From contig NW_019091360.1 of NCBI RefSeq assembly GCF_001949145.1, positions 320,502 through 379,860 of the forward strand: a stretch of 59,359 nucleotides of DNA, given 5' to 3'. Made by a program: the position numbers and the translations under genes. Shown here piece by piece: positions 1 to 12,190 of this stretch (position 1 is its first letter; each line of letters begins with the position of its first letter). Below the pieces are notes generated by a model. That model worked only from the letters and a program-made list of their open reading frames with translations. It was not told the origin of the DNA and searched no databases. This DNA is from Acanthaster planci (taxonomy: Eukaryota > Echinodermata > Asteroidea > Valvatida > Acanthasteridae).

Positions 1-439
1 AAAAAGAAATTTCTTATGCATGTAGTAATACTTACCCAATCTGCGATGAAGGGAAAAAGGAAGGAAATTGAAAGGAAATTGAAAGGAAACTAAATATTAG
101 AAAATGAGAGAGAGAAAAAAAATATATATATACAAATTTCGACAGCAACTGTGACAGCTGGATCCCAAGATGTGTGTTGCTTGAAGATTGATTCTGCCCT
201 CCAAGGTCCAGAGGAGTAATTTTCTTATCAAGAGGCAAAGGCTTGAGGATTTATGTAAGACACCACTGTCCTATTGTCAGATCAGATGAGGATGTGTTTG
301 TTCTCAATTGACAGATGGAAGTGGCAATCGGCATTGAATATGAAGAGTTCCAAGATATTGATGTAATTCCTGATAAGGGATGGACCCCAAGTCTCTGATG
401 CTGGTAAAGGAGGTATGGAGGCACCCCATCACTGGGAAG

Positions 440-1332
440 CGTCAGTTGTGATGGTGAGCTGCAGAGCAGGTCTCGGGAAGGAAAGACCTTTGGTGAGGTT
501 GGGATTTGAGTGCCACCAGCAAACGTGTGGAATGTTTAACTTTAGTCACCAGCACATCTATTGGGTCCTGACTGGCGCAGAAGAATGTCAACAGGTGGAC
601 TTGAATTGGATGCATGTAAAGACGGCAGAAGGGAACTTGGTCCATAAGACTCGCCACGAAGCCCAGGAGGTGAAGTCAAGTTCAAGGCAGGGCCAAGTAG
701 CCAGGCAGAAGGAGGCTGACGCAGACAACCAAGTTGGCAATGCAATCCAGAGTAGGAGTCTTGATTCCCCCGCTGGCAGTCGAGACTTGCCCCAAGGTAG
801 GTCAGACGTTGAGTGGGGGTAGGTCGCAATTTGTTGTGGTTTATAAGAACCCCCAGACTTGTGGAAAGGTTGTAGACAAAGAGGGTGGAAGCTGTAACCT
901 CAGATGCACACTTGCCAATGATGAGCCAGTTGTCCAGGTAATGAAAGGTCAAGATGTCTCGACAACAGAGTTAAGCCACGATAGACCTGACGACATGTGT
1001 GAAGACCCTGGGGGACCCCAAAAGGCCGAAAGGGAAGTGCCACAAATACAAAGGTTTGGCCGTCGTAAATGAAGCGGAGGAACTTTTGGTCGTATAGGTT
1101 GATTGGAATGTGCAGGTACACGTTCTTCAGATCCACTGTAGAGGCCCAGGCTGGGATCGGCAGGGACAGGGTGACTGTTTGCAAGGTGTTCATTTGAAAG
1201 TGCCGAGGACGGATGAATCTGTTTAGCAGCTTGAGATTTGGATGCCAGGAGTTTGACTCCTTCTTCGGAGTGAGGAAGAATGTTGAAACGAACCCGTCGC
1301 AGGATGGATGGGAGACTGGGGTGATTGCTCAT
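440..1332 (-). pseudogene. DIRS-type reverse transcriptase fragment
   Basis: This is a decayed reverse transcriptase read on the minus strand from about 1330 down to 440. The segment around 1260-1080 gives LLNRFIRPRHFQM, then ASTVDLKNVYLHIPI and later PFGVPQG, the pattern of DIRS/tyrosine-recombinase retroelements (SIDLKDAYLHIPI in that family). A one-base frameshift near 930 separates this from the frame holding YLDNWLI, the catalytic YxDD box with the second Asp replaced by Asn, then YLGASLD. The remainder down to 440 is weakly RNase H-like. No gag, methyltransferase or recombinase part is visible, so this is a truncated, inactive copy. Family assignment rests on motif recognition only; a Gypsy-like RT is the alternative. 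Confidence 0.72.
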
Positions 1333-1441
1333 GTCTGAAGAAGGGAGTTGATATATTTTCTGTGTTCATAAGTTTAATTTGAGGTTGTTTTACTTGCAAT
1401 TGAAGCGAGCGTGTTTCAACAAATTTCCTGCCACAGCACAA

Positions 1442-3236
1442 GGTCTAGATGCATCACGCACATTTACCACACCATGCACAGACATTGTTGGCCAGTTTGC
1501 TGTTGTGATTATCTGAGTAGTACTGTGTGAATTGTCCATAATTCTTGAGTATTGTCGACTGTTGAAATTTTTCACAGATTAAGACAGGTTTAATTAATTT
1601 TTATTTTAAATTTTTTGAAAAATGTCATTCTCGTTCATGCCATTCAATCAGCACAACAAATTGACTAAAAGAAAAAAAAATTCCGATCGACCGACCTATT
1701 TTTGAGGCATGTAATCAGAAGCACAACTTCTTTTTGGCCTAATTAAAGACAGCATGCATGCAGCAGGCCAAGGTTAAATAACTATAATAATTGTGGATTC
1801 CAAGAAATCTTTGGCAAGTGTTGATCCAAATTGGGCAAGCAAATTTATTACATGGCCTGCACGCTCGAGCAAGCTAAAAAAAAACTGATCACATAAAATA
1901 CATCCATCTACAAACATGTACATGTAATAATGAACCAAATAGGACTTGACACTTCTGCAGTCATTGAATGTTAAAAGTATCACCCTCAGTATTACGTCAC
2001 TTGACCTGTGATGACATCATCATGACATAACCCAACTTCCATTTATAACATATCCTATCTATTTGAGAATGCCAAGTTTTGTCTATGTTGGACTTTTGGC
2101 TCTGAAGATACTAGCCTGCAAAGAATACAACTTTGGAGGTGTGTCATGTGACTTTGGTTGTTGCCCTCACGACCTTAACTCTGGTAAGAAAGATCTTTGT
2201 CTAATAACTGTTTCTTTGTGTGACTTTGCTGATGATGAAAGATAGGAAGATGAAAGATAAGAAAATGACAAGAGTCGCCCCTAGAAGATCGTATCGAATG
2301 TCATCTGTTGTTATAGATATTCAAAATTTAATAATACATGACCTAATTGAGTCATTGTGATGTCACTTAAATGTTATCTGGAGCGGAAATTTTATCAACC
2401 GTATCACTTTTATGATTTTACCTTGAGAAAGATTTTGCTAGAATTGAAAAAAAATCAGGCCCTCCTTACATGTATTTTGTGAATTTTATGGTGATTGATT
2501 CATGTTTTAACAATCTCCTTTGTTCAGAATATGCATCAAAAATGTTTACAATGTGAAAGATGATGTCATCATGACATCAACCAAAATTTCATATAACACA
2601 AGGTTCTTTTGATCCATTCCAAGTTTAATCTCAGATTAATTGTTCTGGAGATATTGGTTTCCAAGGGATTCAGCTTTGCAGGCATGTCATATGAACTCAG
2701 ATGACGTCACCATGACATCACTGTTCTCAGGGAATTTTTAACCTATTATTAGTTCAAGAGATATGTCAAATATCTTGTTAAAATAAGAATTTGAACCTTG
2801 TTAAAACAAGAATAATTGCTCCCACTCCCTACCTGGATATGCCACTAAACACCAAGTAGCCAAGAGGCTAGGGGCTGCAATTTTCCCCTGCAACTGTGAT
2901 TTACATGTACTGCAATTTTCAGAATATACATGTAAGCCATGGCTTATACGCTGATTCTCACGCTGACAAATGTCTCTGCGGCTTATACGCTGGGCAGTCT
3001 TCTGTCACAAAAGCCACAACCAGGCCAAGTGTACCACGTGCAGGTGGCGCAGTCATGCTTTCGTTGGTGGCCATTTACATCTGAAAACTCGAACCTCGGA
3101 GAATAAATAAACATTCAATTGTCCAGATTTCCAGTTATTAACAGAATTCTGCAAGTCATGAAATCACGAAACACATACATGTACATAAATGTGTACGTAA
3201 TCTTAAACTTTACTTGCTCTGCTGCAGCAACATTTC
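1442..3236. other. Gene-free stretch
   Basis: AT-rich non-coding DNA with short poly-A/T tracts and TGACATCA-type words. I see no exon with splice sites and no recognisable protein. Short open frames here have no motif and no codon bias. Confidence 0.6.
2011..2730. repeat. Degenerate two-copy repeat with TGACATCA boxes
   Basis: A segment at about 2011-2170 recurs in diverged form at about 2556-2730. Each copy starts with a TGACATCATCATGACAT-like box, then a CAT(T/A)TATAACA stretch, a CCAAGTTT word, a GATATTGG/GATACTAGC stretch and a GCATGTCAT(A/G)TGA word. Copies lie about 560 bp apart in the same orientation. It could be a remnant tandem repeat or two fragments of one transposon. Confidence 0.5.
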
Positions 3237-3239
3237 TTA

Positions 3240-5075
3240 GGCGGCTTTGCAAAAAGGTTGCCGCGGTTTGACCGTTGCGGTCGCCACGGTTTGGCCAGGT
3301 TGCTAAGGATCCTACAAACCGCGGTTTGGCTGCATCAAAATCACTCATGCGAAGGCAAGTTAATGAGTACGAGTGGAAACTGCGGCATTGTAATGCTAAA
3401 GCGCTCATGAATAATGCATTATCAGCTGTCCAAAACACGGTGATCGCGGCGTGTTTTTATGAATCCCAAAGTTTTTTTCCAGAACGTCGGCGATCGCTCG
3501 TATGCCCACCGACTTGCATAAATATGAACGCGGTGACTGTGTTGATATTGAAGGGGAATCAACGATCACACATAGTATGAATGAAACACAACGTTTTCAA
3601 ACGTGATTTTGATCAGGTAATTGCTTCGAAATATAGAACAGCAAATGCTAGCTTAAAATTTGTATTACATATGTACTTAATGTTTCTGCCACCTTGGTGG
3701 TACGAGTGTAAAATAATTGCCTTTTACTACTGGCTTGTGTCAAATCCATTGACTTTGCGGTAGGCCGATGTCATGTGCGCTCCAATGGCCGGCGCCAATA
3801 AAAAGCCCAAATGAGAGCTGCCAACTTTTACAAACTCACTAAAAGCGGGGATGAAATTTTCTTTCGGAAAGTTGAAATCACAGTGGTGTAATTAATCACT
3901 GGTATCAAGAATGTGCACTTCTTACTTTACGGATTCCCAGCCCGGCGATGGACATCGTGAAACGCCATCCAAAAAGGCGAGACCATGCAACCAGCGTATA
4001 TGCATTCTACACGTAGTATCACCATGTCACGCGCCCAGAAATAAACAACTGTGATCCAATAGACATGGCATTCAGTCATTTATCGGTCATATTTTGCCAG
4101 CTCTTAGATGTGTTGTGCACGTATAATACTCGCACCACACTCAAAAAACAAAAACAAACAAAACGATCCGTTCATCACAGACTGGAATTTAAGTCTATGG
4201 AATGTAGTGAGAATTTAGGTTCAACAATACGCTCATTACTCAGTTCTTCGCGCTATAAAATCACATCGTTGTACTTCTCGCAAAATTCTTCATGCGTGCG
4301 TATTCCGATGCCCCTGTGTTTTCTTTATCGGGAGCAACTGAACTGCAAACAAGCCTANGTAAAATCACACATCGGACTTATCGATGTCATTGACGCTTAT
4401 TATCGGGCTTCCTACTTCAGTATAAAGCTCATACGCTTTAATTATGCGCTCATTTTAACAAATTAAAGCCGTATTTTTAACGAGAATTTCCATGCGAAAA
4501 TCCGTCCTGGTTGGCAGCTCTGCCAAAATGAACCAGCATGCCCGTTGATGATACGGACCCGTTGGTCAACTACACATAATTTTACAGCGTTTTCCTACCG
4601 GTACCCCAGGCTTTTGACGGAATGGAGAACACTCATGTTCAAAAATACTACTTTACGTATACGTGTACATTACGGGGATCATTTCCCAGAACTGCAAACC
4701 AACATCACAAAACACAAACATCACAGCTGGGGTAAAAGTATGTTCTTAGGAGCAAAACAGTGACATACAATGTGCGCGTTTTTCCCCCTTAAAAAATGCC
4801 CGAGAAATATTGGAGTCGGTATGCTGGCTTCCTGAAAAGTACCTAGACAGCTTTGGAATGTCACCACGGTGGCCGCAGTCAGTTGCTAATTCCTCTGTGG
4901 AGCCGACCGCGATCACCGCGGTCCGAACGTATTTAAATAACAACAGGGGCTTCATAGTCAGTTGCACTGATATGTAAAGTGGGCGGGACACCGCGGTTGT
5001 CGGCTTGTAACTAGGGATTGGACAAACCGCGGTGACTTCGGTCAAACCGCAGTTCAACCTTTCTGCAAAGCCGCC
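3240..5075. mobile_element. Non-autonomous PIF/Harbinger-like DNA transposon
   Basis: The ends are inverted repeats. The left starts GGCGGCTTTGCAAAAAGGTT at 3240 and the right, reverse-complemented, starts GGCGGCTTTGCAGAAAGGTT at 5075. Similarity continues inward about 45 bp with repeated CCGCGGTTTG boxes. The element is flanked by TTA on both sides (3237-3239 and 5076-5078), matching the 3-bp TWA target preference of PIF/Harbinger transposons. The interior (1.84 kb) holds further CCGCGG boxes near both ends but no recognisable transposase or MYB gene, so it must be mobilised in trans. A single ambiguous base lies at about 4357. Confidence 0.72.
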
Positions 5076-5078
5076 TTA

Positions 5079-5639
5079 GTGATTATTTTCCCACTTTTTA
5101 TTCCATTCATGGTGGTTGTTTGGTAGACAAATAATCATTTTACTAAGATTTATTTAGTGTTGTGACCTAGAGATTTCTTTCTTTACGTTATTAAAATAAA
5201 CATCAACCGCCTCAATGGTATACCTTCATGTGGCAAATCTTTGGTCTTTTTGCCGATGGTGTTCAGCATGACATTCTACAGAATATCTTCTTTTTTTCAC
5301 TTGGGTTTTCTGATGACAACACTTTCTGTGGTCACATGGTTATTGGAGTCAGCAATTAGACTGTCCATGAATGGGTCTGCGGTAGCAGTCAGGCAACCCT
5401 GAAAACAGGGTTTATGAGATTGCAGTGGTGCGTGCATGCGTGTGTGCCATGTCACATGCAGCATGCATGCAACACAAGAGGTTCCAATGCGATGACTCGA
5501 ACGAAGGGCTCATGGCAGATTTTTTATTTGTGAAGCAATTTGGCAGTGTCTTTTTGGTCAGTGTCACAAAACCTTCAGATAACTGGATATAGTGCTGTGG
5601 ACAGTTACAGAGTCTCATTTTGAAATTTTACAATCGTGT
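5079..5639. other. Gene-free stretch
   Basis: Non-coding DNA between the Harbinger-like element and the large inverted repeat. No motif-bearing frame or structured repeat was seen. Confidence 0.5.
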
Positions 5640-6035
5640 ACACTGCCTTTAATGAATTTTTCTATTTGCTCATGAATTTCAATCTGTTATATCCGTACTG
5701 CTAATTCTTAATTATTCGTGTGCAAATTTCCATAATAACTCCTGTATGAAGAGTTCTTTCTTTTGTGAAGATTCACCACTGCCATTAGAGAGAAATGCCA
5801 CAGCACAGTTTGCAAAACACTGGGTCATTAAATCTAAAATTCACAAAGGATGTGTAATGTTTAAACACACATTGACCTCGAAGGAATTCAGTAACGATAC
5901 ATGGATGTAACAACACCTTCACAGATCACAAACATGATAATGCCCAGTGCTGGAATCGATTGGGTATGATAAAGGTATGTATTGTGAATATGCCTTAAAA
6001 GAATAAGCTTACCGTTTTAAAGAACGCAAAAAATG
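5640..6035 (+). repeat. Left arm (outer part) of large inverted repeat
   Basis: This segment matches the reverse complement of about 14180-14560 with moderate divergence. Shared words include GAGAGAAATGCCA, AGCACAGTTTGC, AACACTGG, ATTAAATCTAAAA and GAATATGCCTTAAAA. The match stops at about 6035 and resumes at about 11462, on the far side of the hAT element, so the arm was split by later insertion. Its identity as a named transposon is unknown. Confidence 0.65.
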
Positions 6036-6123
6036 CTCTATTTGGTAGTCGGAGAGCTTTTCAGTCATACAAAATCTCTGATACATGTACCACTAGCATC
6101 ATGAAATTATATACTCCCTTGGC

Positions 6124-6255
6124 TTGGGTGGTATTTTGGTATCACCGAAATACCGCAGTATTTTTTTTATACCGAACAATACCGACAAACAATCCATGAA
6201 TACCGGAATACCGGCTAATTCTGTACTGAATTTCAATACCGCGGTATTCTGGCTA
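6124..6255. repeat. Left subterminal ATACCGCGGTAT-type boxes of the hAT element
   Basis: This stretch holds repeated TACCG/CGGTAT words including a full GATACC/ATACCGCGGTATT palindrome near 6237. The right end at about 11128-11180 has three closely spaced ATACCGCGGTAT palindromes. Such subterminal repeats in hAT elements are usually transposase-binding sites; that role is inferred. Confidence 0.65.
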
Positions 6256-7377
6256 TTTTGTTCAGAATGTTCCCACAACCCTCTTAACATGAAAGCAGAC
6301 AATTAAATCCTCAACACTGACTGCATACTTTGTGGTTTAAGTCACCCAGCATGTGTTTGTATTTTCTCTTTTGGGGAGGAGATAAGATGTAACGTGATAC
6401 TTCAGCCATGGAGGAATGCTTCAGCATGCAGCCATCAACCCGCCTGTCAAAAGGTTTTGTCTTCCTGTCCCCACCGTTGAGTTTGCGGTTTGGGGATAGC
6501 TTGTCGACAGTGCTTGTTGTTATTCCCACCAGCACATATCACAGCCTTTACCAGTAGCTTGGGAATTAAAAAGCAGCTGGTCTTCCGGTTCCGTGTCGCA
6601 CTCGACTTTATTTTCCGAAGATCTTTATTTGCGGATAAGAAATTTAAATGCAAATGCTGCTTATGCTATCCTTATGCTCCCTTTGTGTCTTTTTTGTCCT
6701 TTATTTAAAATATGTACAAGTAGTGTGTGAAAATTTATCTAACTGAAACCAGGAATGTGTGTTCTAAACTTCAAAATGATTCAATAAAACTGCGTTCGGT
6801 TGGACATCCACGGCAATCGAGGATCATTTTTTACTGTTTTCACATTTGTTCCTAGTCCAACCACACAAAAAGAGAAGCAAAACCCGATCCCTCACTTGTG
6901 ACTGCTTGTATTTAAGCTTGTCTGGAATAAATTGAGGACAGTATCTGATGTACACAACTAGCTGCCTTTCAAAATGCGAGACACTGTTTAGTCAAAAGTG
7001 TCAGACCCTCAAAGAGATTATGGACTGAAGACAAGGGCGGCACAAGTGTAGTGAAATTAAGTCTATTGTTGGTCTTGAGTGGTTAGTTTTATTGAATGTG
7101 TGTGTACTTGGCGGAAGTTTACAACAAAATAATGCGGTCGGTCGTTTGATGTTGGTCAACGTCGGTCGGTATCGTTCAATCTGATAGAGACAAAATATCG
7201 TCTGGCTGCATTAAATTTCCTCTGTTGATGCAGGATGCTTAAGAAACTTAAGAAGGTAAGACAACAGGATTTCAGTAGCGTCATGGCGTCACTCGTCGCC
7301 TCCTTCCAAGATAGTACAAAAATGCAGCTCAAACTCCACGCCTCGTTCATGAGTCCTTCCAGATTTACGAATCAAGT

Positions 7378-9778
7378 ATGGCGGTGTCTGGGGAGGAAAT
7401 ACGACTTGTAGGGAAGAAGAAAACGACATCAGCAATATGGAATCACTTCGGCTTCAAGCCTGGTGAAGACGGTACACCTGAGAACGAAAATAAGGCAATG
7501 TGTCGCGTATGCCACAAAACAGTTGTGGCGAAGCACGGAAACACATCAAACCTGGTCGCGCATCTCCGATCAAACCACCCTGCAACGTATGCCAAGTTTG
7601 TGACCGAGAAAGGGCGTGCCACACGGCCCGGAAATGCAGACCTTGGAGCATCGTCATCGAGCATCAAACAGCCAACAGTCAGAGAATCTTTCTACAAGGC
7701 TATGAAATATTCCAGGCAAAGTTCCCGGTGGAAAGAACTCACGGACTCCGTCACACATTTCCTTGCTAAGGAAATGCTGCCAATTTACACCATTGAGAAA
7801 CCAGGATTCAAGAACATGCTGTTGAAGTTTGATCGGCAGTATGATTTGCCTGGAAGGAATCACTTCAGCAGAGTAGCTATTCCACAGTTGTACACCAGAG
7901 TTAAGTCCAGGATTGCGGAGGATTTGCAGGCAGCAGATTTCTTTTCCGCAACAACAGATATGTGGTCAAGCACCAATATGGAGCCGTACATGAGCTTTAC
8001 GGTTCACTATCTCTCGCGTGACTGGAAGCTTCAGTCACGATGTTTAGATACATGCTTTCTACCTCAAAGTCACACCGCACAAAATCTGGCTGATGCACTC
8101 CGATCCACTTTGGAACAATGGGACTTGCCCACAAGCAAGCTGTCATGCATAACAACAGACAACGGGGCCAACATTGTAGCAGCAATCCGACAATTAGATT
8201 GGCCTTGGTTGAACTGTTTCGGCCACAATCTGAACTTGGGGGTGACGAAGGCCATTTCTGATGAGCGTCAACGAACCAGTCGTGCCCTTGGGCTGTGCCG
8301 CACCATCGTGGGAAGTTTTTCCCATAGCTGGAAGTTGAAGAAGGAACTTGCGAACGCCCAAGGGAGTCTAAATCTGCCGCAGCATTCCCTCGTCACGGTA
8401 CGTACATTTTTTAAGATTACCAAAAAAATGTCTTTATTGTAGGCATATTTTTTTATAAATAAATTTTTGAAAGCGGTCTTATTTCTCATTTTTTTGTAAT
8501 CAGGCAACTTCGGTCCTGCGTGAACTCTAAAAAGTTAGAAGGAATCTATGTAAAATATTAACATGCTATTTTTTACACTCCTCATCAATGGGATAGTTTA
8601 AAGATGTGCGCACTTTATTTTTGGGCTGGCTGGGTGAACGTCCCCTGTCACCCCCCTGAAATATTGAACTGAGCGAGTGCATATGAAAATAACCACACCA
8701 CAAAGTGAAAGTCTTGTTTAGTATTCTGAAGTTTCAAGTTGTACAAATAAAGTATTAGGATAATTAAGCCTCAGTTGGTGGATTTGTGGTCGGCCGCGGA
8801 ACCCATAGCCTGATTAGCCTCATTAGCATAATGAACCCCATTCTCCCTGATAATTCATTTCGTACTTCTTTTTCTTTATTCCCTAAGGACTGCGCCACCC
8901 GATGGGGATCGATGCAGAAGATGGTCGACAGAATCCTCGAGCAAGCACCAGCCATACGCAGGGTATTCTCTGAAGACCGAGCGCATGGACACTTGATGCC
9001 AATTTGGCAGGACATCGGCGTGCTGGAAGCCGTCAACAATGGGCTTAAACCAGTGGCGGCCTTCACCGACATCATGTCTGGGGAGGAATACGTCACTGTT
9101 TCGTCTCTCCTGCCAATGCTGTGTCACCTGGAAAACAACGTTCTCACCGAGGACCAGGCCGATGTCACCCTGACGGCTGACATAAAAGCGACGATAATGA
9201 GGAAAATGAATTCCTTGTATGACCGAGAAAGGACACAGGACTTGATCCATGTCGCCTCCTTCCTTGACCCGCGCTACCGCGCCGACAATTTGACAGAGGA
9301 ACGAATCCAGGCAACAAGGGCCGCGGTCGTGTCAGAAAAAAATTCCATGTCCGAACAAGCCGCACCACCAGCACCCGACTCAGACGTCGAGCGTGACGCT
9401 TCGACCGGCGACCCTATCCCAGCACCTGCACTTCAGGCGCCTCAGCAGAAGCGGAAGCTATCCCTCGGTGGAATTCTAGCGAAGAAGTGGAAGGACGACC
9501 CGAGCATGCCAATCACACAGCGGGCACAACTGGAAATCGAACGTTTTCTGGCGATGGACAATATAGATGGAGAAGTAGACCCCCTCATGTGGTGGCGTGA
9601 TAACCAGCAAATGTTCCCCCTTTTGGCAAAGTTAAGCAAGAAATATCTCTGTATCTGCGCTACAAGTTCGCCCTCTGAACGCTTGTTCAGCACCGCAGGA
9701 CACGTTGCAACATCACAGCGGTCATTGTTGAAGCCAGACAAAGTAAACATGCTGATATTCTTGGCAAAGAACTTGTGA
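7378..9778 (+). CDS. hAT transposase, BED zinc finger type, two exons
   Basis: Exon 1 runs 7378-8397 (340 codons) and exon 2 runs 8888-9778, giving about 636 residues. The 490-bp intron has a GTACGT donor and a pyrimidine-rich TTCCCTAAG acceptor and is phase 0. It joins SLVT to DCATRWGSM, the usual hAT 'TRWGS' region. N-terminal BED finger: SAIWNHF, CRVCHKTV and LRSNHP at residues about 20-65. Catalytic core: TTDMW at about 190 and TTDNGANIV at about 260, followed by the CFGHNLNL box. The C-terminus has PSSERLFSTAG, the hAT dimerisation motif. No stop or frameshift interrupts the joined frame. It should cut and paste elements carrying the flanking inverted repeats in the nucleus; activity is not shown by sequence. 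Confidence 0.92.
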
Positions 9779-11100
9779 AACTGTCACTATTATTTATTCA
9801 CGCAGGAATACTGGATTTTATGGTCATGTTTCCAATTGCATGACAAACCAACAACTTCAACTATAAAGATTTTTTTCTACCTATTTTTTTTCAGTGTTAC
9901 TTCTTTCAGCTTGCTTCACTGATTTATTCGTACTTTTAAATCACAATTGTTCTCTTTGGTTGAGCAGTTTTGATGACTTTTACAAGATGTACTTCAAGTT
10001 AAGGTAAATAAACTTTGGGGTTGGAATGGAGAAGGAGAGTACTTGTACAGTCTTGTAGATATACGAGGAAAAAAAACAAGACTGCTGCATGTTGATAGAT
10101 GGTGTATTCTTATAATTAGATGGATTTTAAAAACGTGCCGGACCAGGTTCACACTATCAATGAACATAAGCGACGAAAAGCTTGCTAAATATCCATGCTC
10201 TTAGATTAAACGACCGTACGAGTAATAGGAACAGATTGAGCATAATTCTTTGATTTAAAATAAACATTTTTGAGAAGTTTCAGAAGTCTGAACCACCATG
10301 TGTTTGACTCTGTGCCCGTTTACATTTAAGTTTATTTTTAGCGTCAGTCAGTTCTTAGGATTTTTAGTAGTTTTCCTCCCAGTGACTTCAACATTTCATA
10401 CAAAGCCACTGTTGTATTGATCAATCCATGGTCCGTGGTGATCAACGTGCGTGTTGTTGAGTATTTCAGAGGGTTCTAGCAGACAGCAGACCACGTGCTT
10501 TCGTGAGGTCGATGCACTGCATGCAGTATGATTGGGAATGGGAAGCACAACTGTGACCATGACAGATGGGCGAACGTAATTAAGGAATCTGATTGGCCCG
10601 CAATCCCCGAATCATCACTTATGACATGCCCCATGCACCCCTCCGTATAACATGTACATGTACTTGGCATTCTGCAATGCCGGCCGCGCCGCGCCACAGA
10701 CTTTTCTGGAAGCCACCTTACTGTATTGCGCACGCACAGTGTGAAGGCACAGCTGAAGAGGAACAGCCACTGGTGACCGGCACATAATCATTACAATAAC
10801 GCACTGTCTCAGCGAGTACCAACTTGACTGTTGTACATACAGTTTAGTCACGTACAGATTTTCACACCATGGGACTGATAACACAGATACGAATCACAGA
10901 GCAACGAATCGGTATTTAAAACACCGTTCAGTTTTTATTATTCTTTCACATGAATAATATTTATTTGACATCAAGTGGAAAGATAAATTATAATACTTAT
11001 TAAGTTTAGAGGGTTTTGTGATGTTAAAAATAATTTATGCTAGCCGCTAGTTGTTCTGTTTGTGTTTTGCCATTGAATGTCAGCGTCAAGGCTACTTTTT
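9779..11100. other. Non-coding 3' part of the hAT element
   Basis: About 1.3 kb of non-coding DNA between the transposase stop and the right subterminal repeats. No second gene is recognisable. A CATGTACATGTAC word at 10645-10665 is of the kind scattered through the whole window. Confidence 0.5.
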
Positions 11101-11127
11101 GATGAGGTCATGCTTTTTTCAATGAAT

Positions 11128-11200
11128 ACCGCGGTATTAGTAAATACCGCGGTATTTTTTTCATGGATACCGCGGTATCAAAAAATACAATACCGCCCAA
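11128..11200. repeat. Right subterminal palindromes of the hAT element
   Basis: Three copies of ATACCGCGGTAT occur within about 50 bp just inside the right inverted repeat. The palindrome is perfect and mirrors boxes at the left end. Likely transposase-binding sites, by analogy with other hAT elements. Confidence 0.65.
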
Positions 11201-11461
11201 GCCTAATACTCCCTACCTTCCTTCCCGCCACTGCAATGAAACCTGCGCAAATTCTTCTCCATGACATTTTAAACTTTCACACAAAATTTTGCTGAATTTT
11301 CAACCAAAAATTAACATGTCAAATCGATTAATTTGTTTCAGTCATGTATTGCGTGCTTGGCGATGGCTAACCCTGATCTTGATTGGTTGTTAGAGTCTCT
11401 ATAATCCAAGTAACAATTTTCCATTTGGATGAAAATTCCTTGTGATTTCTGAGACATCTGC

Positions 11462-12190
11462 AATGCAGACACGAAAGAAAAATCCCAGCAACTAAGAATC
11501 TGATACTTCTCAGACCTTTATTTTTAGTCTCTTTTAACCAATCTGTGCCATATATTAATTTCCTTGCTTAATTTTTGTTTAAAGTGTGATTAATGCAGTG
11601 GAAGTGTCAGGAAAAAAACACAGAATACATGTATGTACCATTTCCACTCTCGACAATGGAAAAGTTGGCAGTGTGTCAGGCAAGTTTATCCTCTTCAGCA
11701 GTGTCATTTGCCTAACCGGCAGGAACATGGCCACTTTTTGCTCATGTGATAGCTCTTGATCATGTTCATCAGTGGTTTACAATGCAGGCTGTCTAGGATT
11801 GTCTGGTGCCATGATCTGAGTGCTAACCCGGACATTGCAGAGGGTTGAGAACTATCAAATCATTTTTACAAGAGATAGAGCTGATCCAAAAAATCAAATC
11901 ATTGTTTATTGAACAGAAATTCAAATAACAGTATTTTTTATTGGATTTGGAAATTTGGAAAAAATATTTACTTACCTTAAATCTTAAAATTTGGCCTTTT
12001 TATATCTATCCCTGTCATGGACAGCCTTTTATTTTTCTGTTTCTAGTGCTATTGAATTTGGTGTTAATTTTTTTACAAAGATTTTAAACGACCAGGCTAT
12101 GTAAAACACAGGCACTGCTTTCAATTTTGTGCTCAAATTTTGTCCCTGAGACTATTGATAACACTGGAAATTTTGTTTACTGGTTCAGAG
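11462..12190 (+). repeat. Left arm (inner part) of large inverted repeat
   Basis: This matches the reverse complement of about 13420-14165. Shared blocks include AAAGAAAAATCCCAG, GACCTTTATTT, TTTCCTTGCTTA, CTCTGCAATGTCCGGG (opposite strand), GAGAGCTATCA versus TGATAGCTCT, and ATAACACTGGAAAT. With 5640-6035 it makes a left arm of about 1.1 kb once inserted DNA is excluded. About 330 bp next to the hAT (6036-6118 plus 11214-11461) is absent from the right arm and may be an additional insertion. Confidence 0.7.

Larger units (their letters stand above)
6119..11205 (+). mobile_element. Full-length hAT (ZBED-type) DNA transposon
   Basis: The ends are short inverted repeats: TTGGCTTGGGTGGTATT at 6119 and, on the opposite strand, TAGGCTTGGGCGGTATT from 11205. 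Both sides carry the 8-bp duplication ATACTCCC (6111-6118 and 11206-11213), as expected for hAT insertion. Subterminal regions hold copies of the palindrome ATACCGCGGTAT. The single gene inside is a spliced transposase at 7378-9778 with no visible inactivating change. The element lies inside the left arm of an older inverted repeat, so it is the younger insertion. At 5.1 kb it is on the long side for a hAT; about 1.25 kb precedes and 1.4 kb follows the gene. Confidence 0.9.

Noticed and set aside
3115-3438. 107-codon minus frame at the left end of the Harbinger-like element
   Set aside because: It runs across the element boundary and through the inverted repeat, so it cannot be an ancestral gene.
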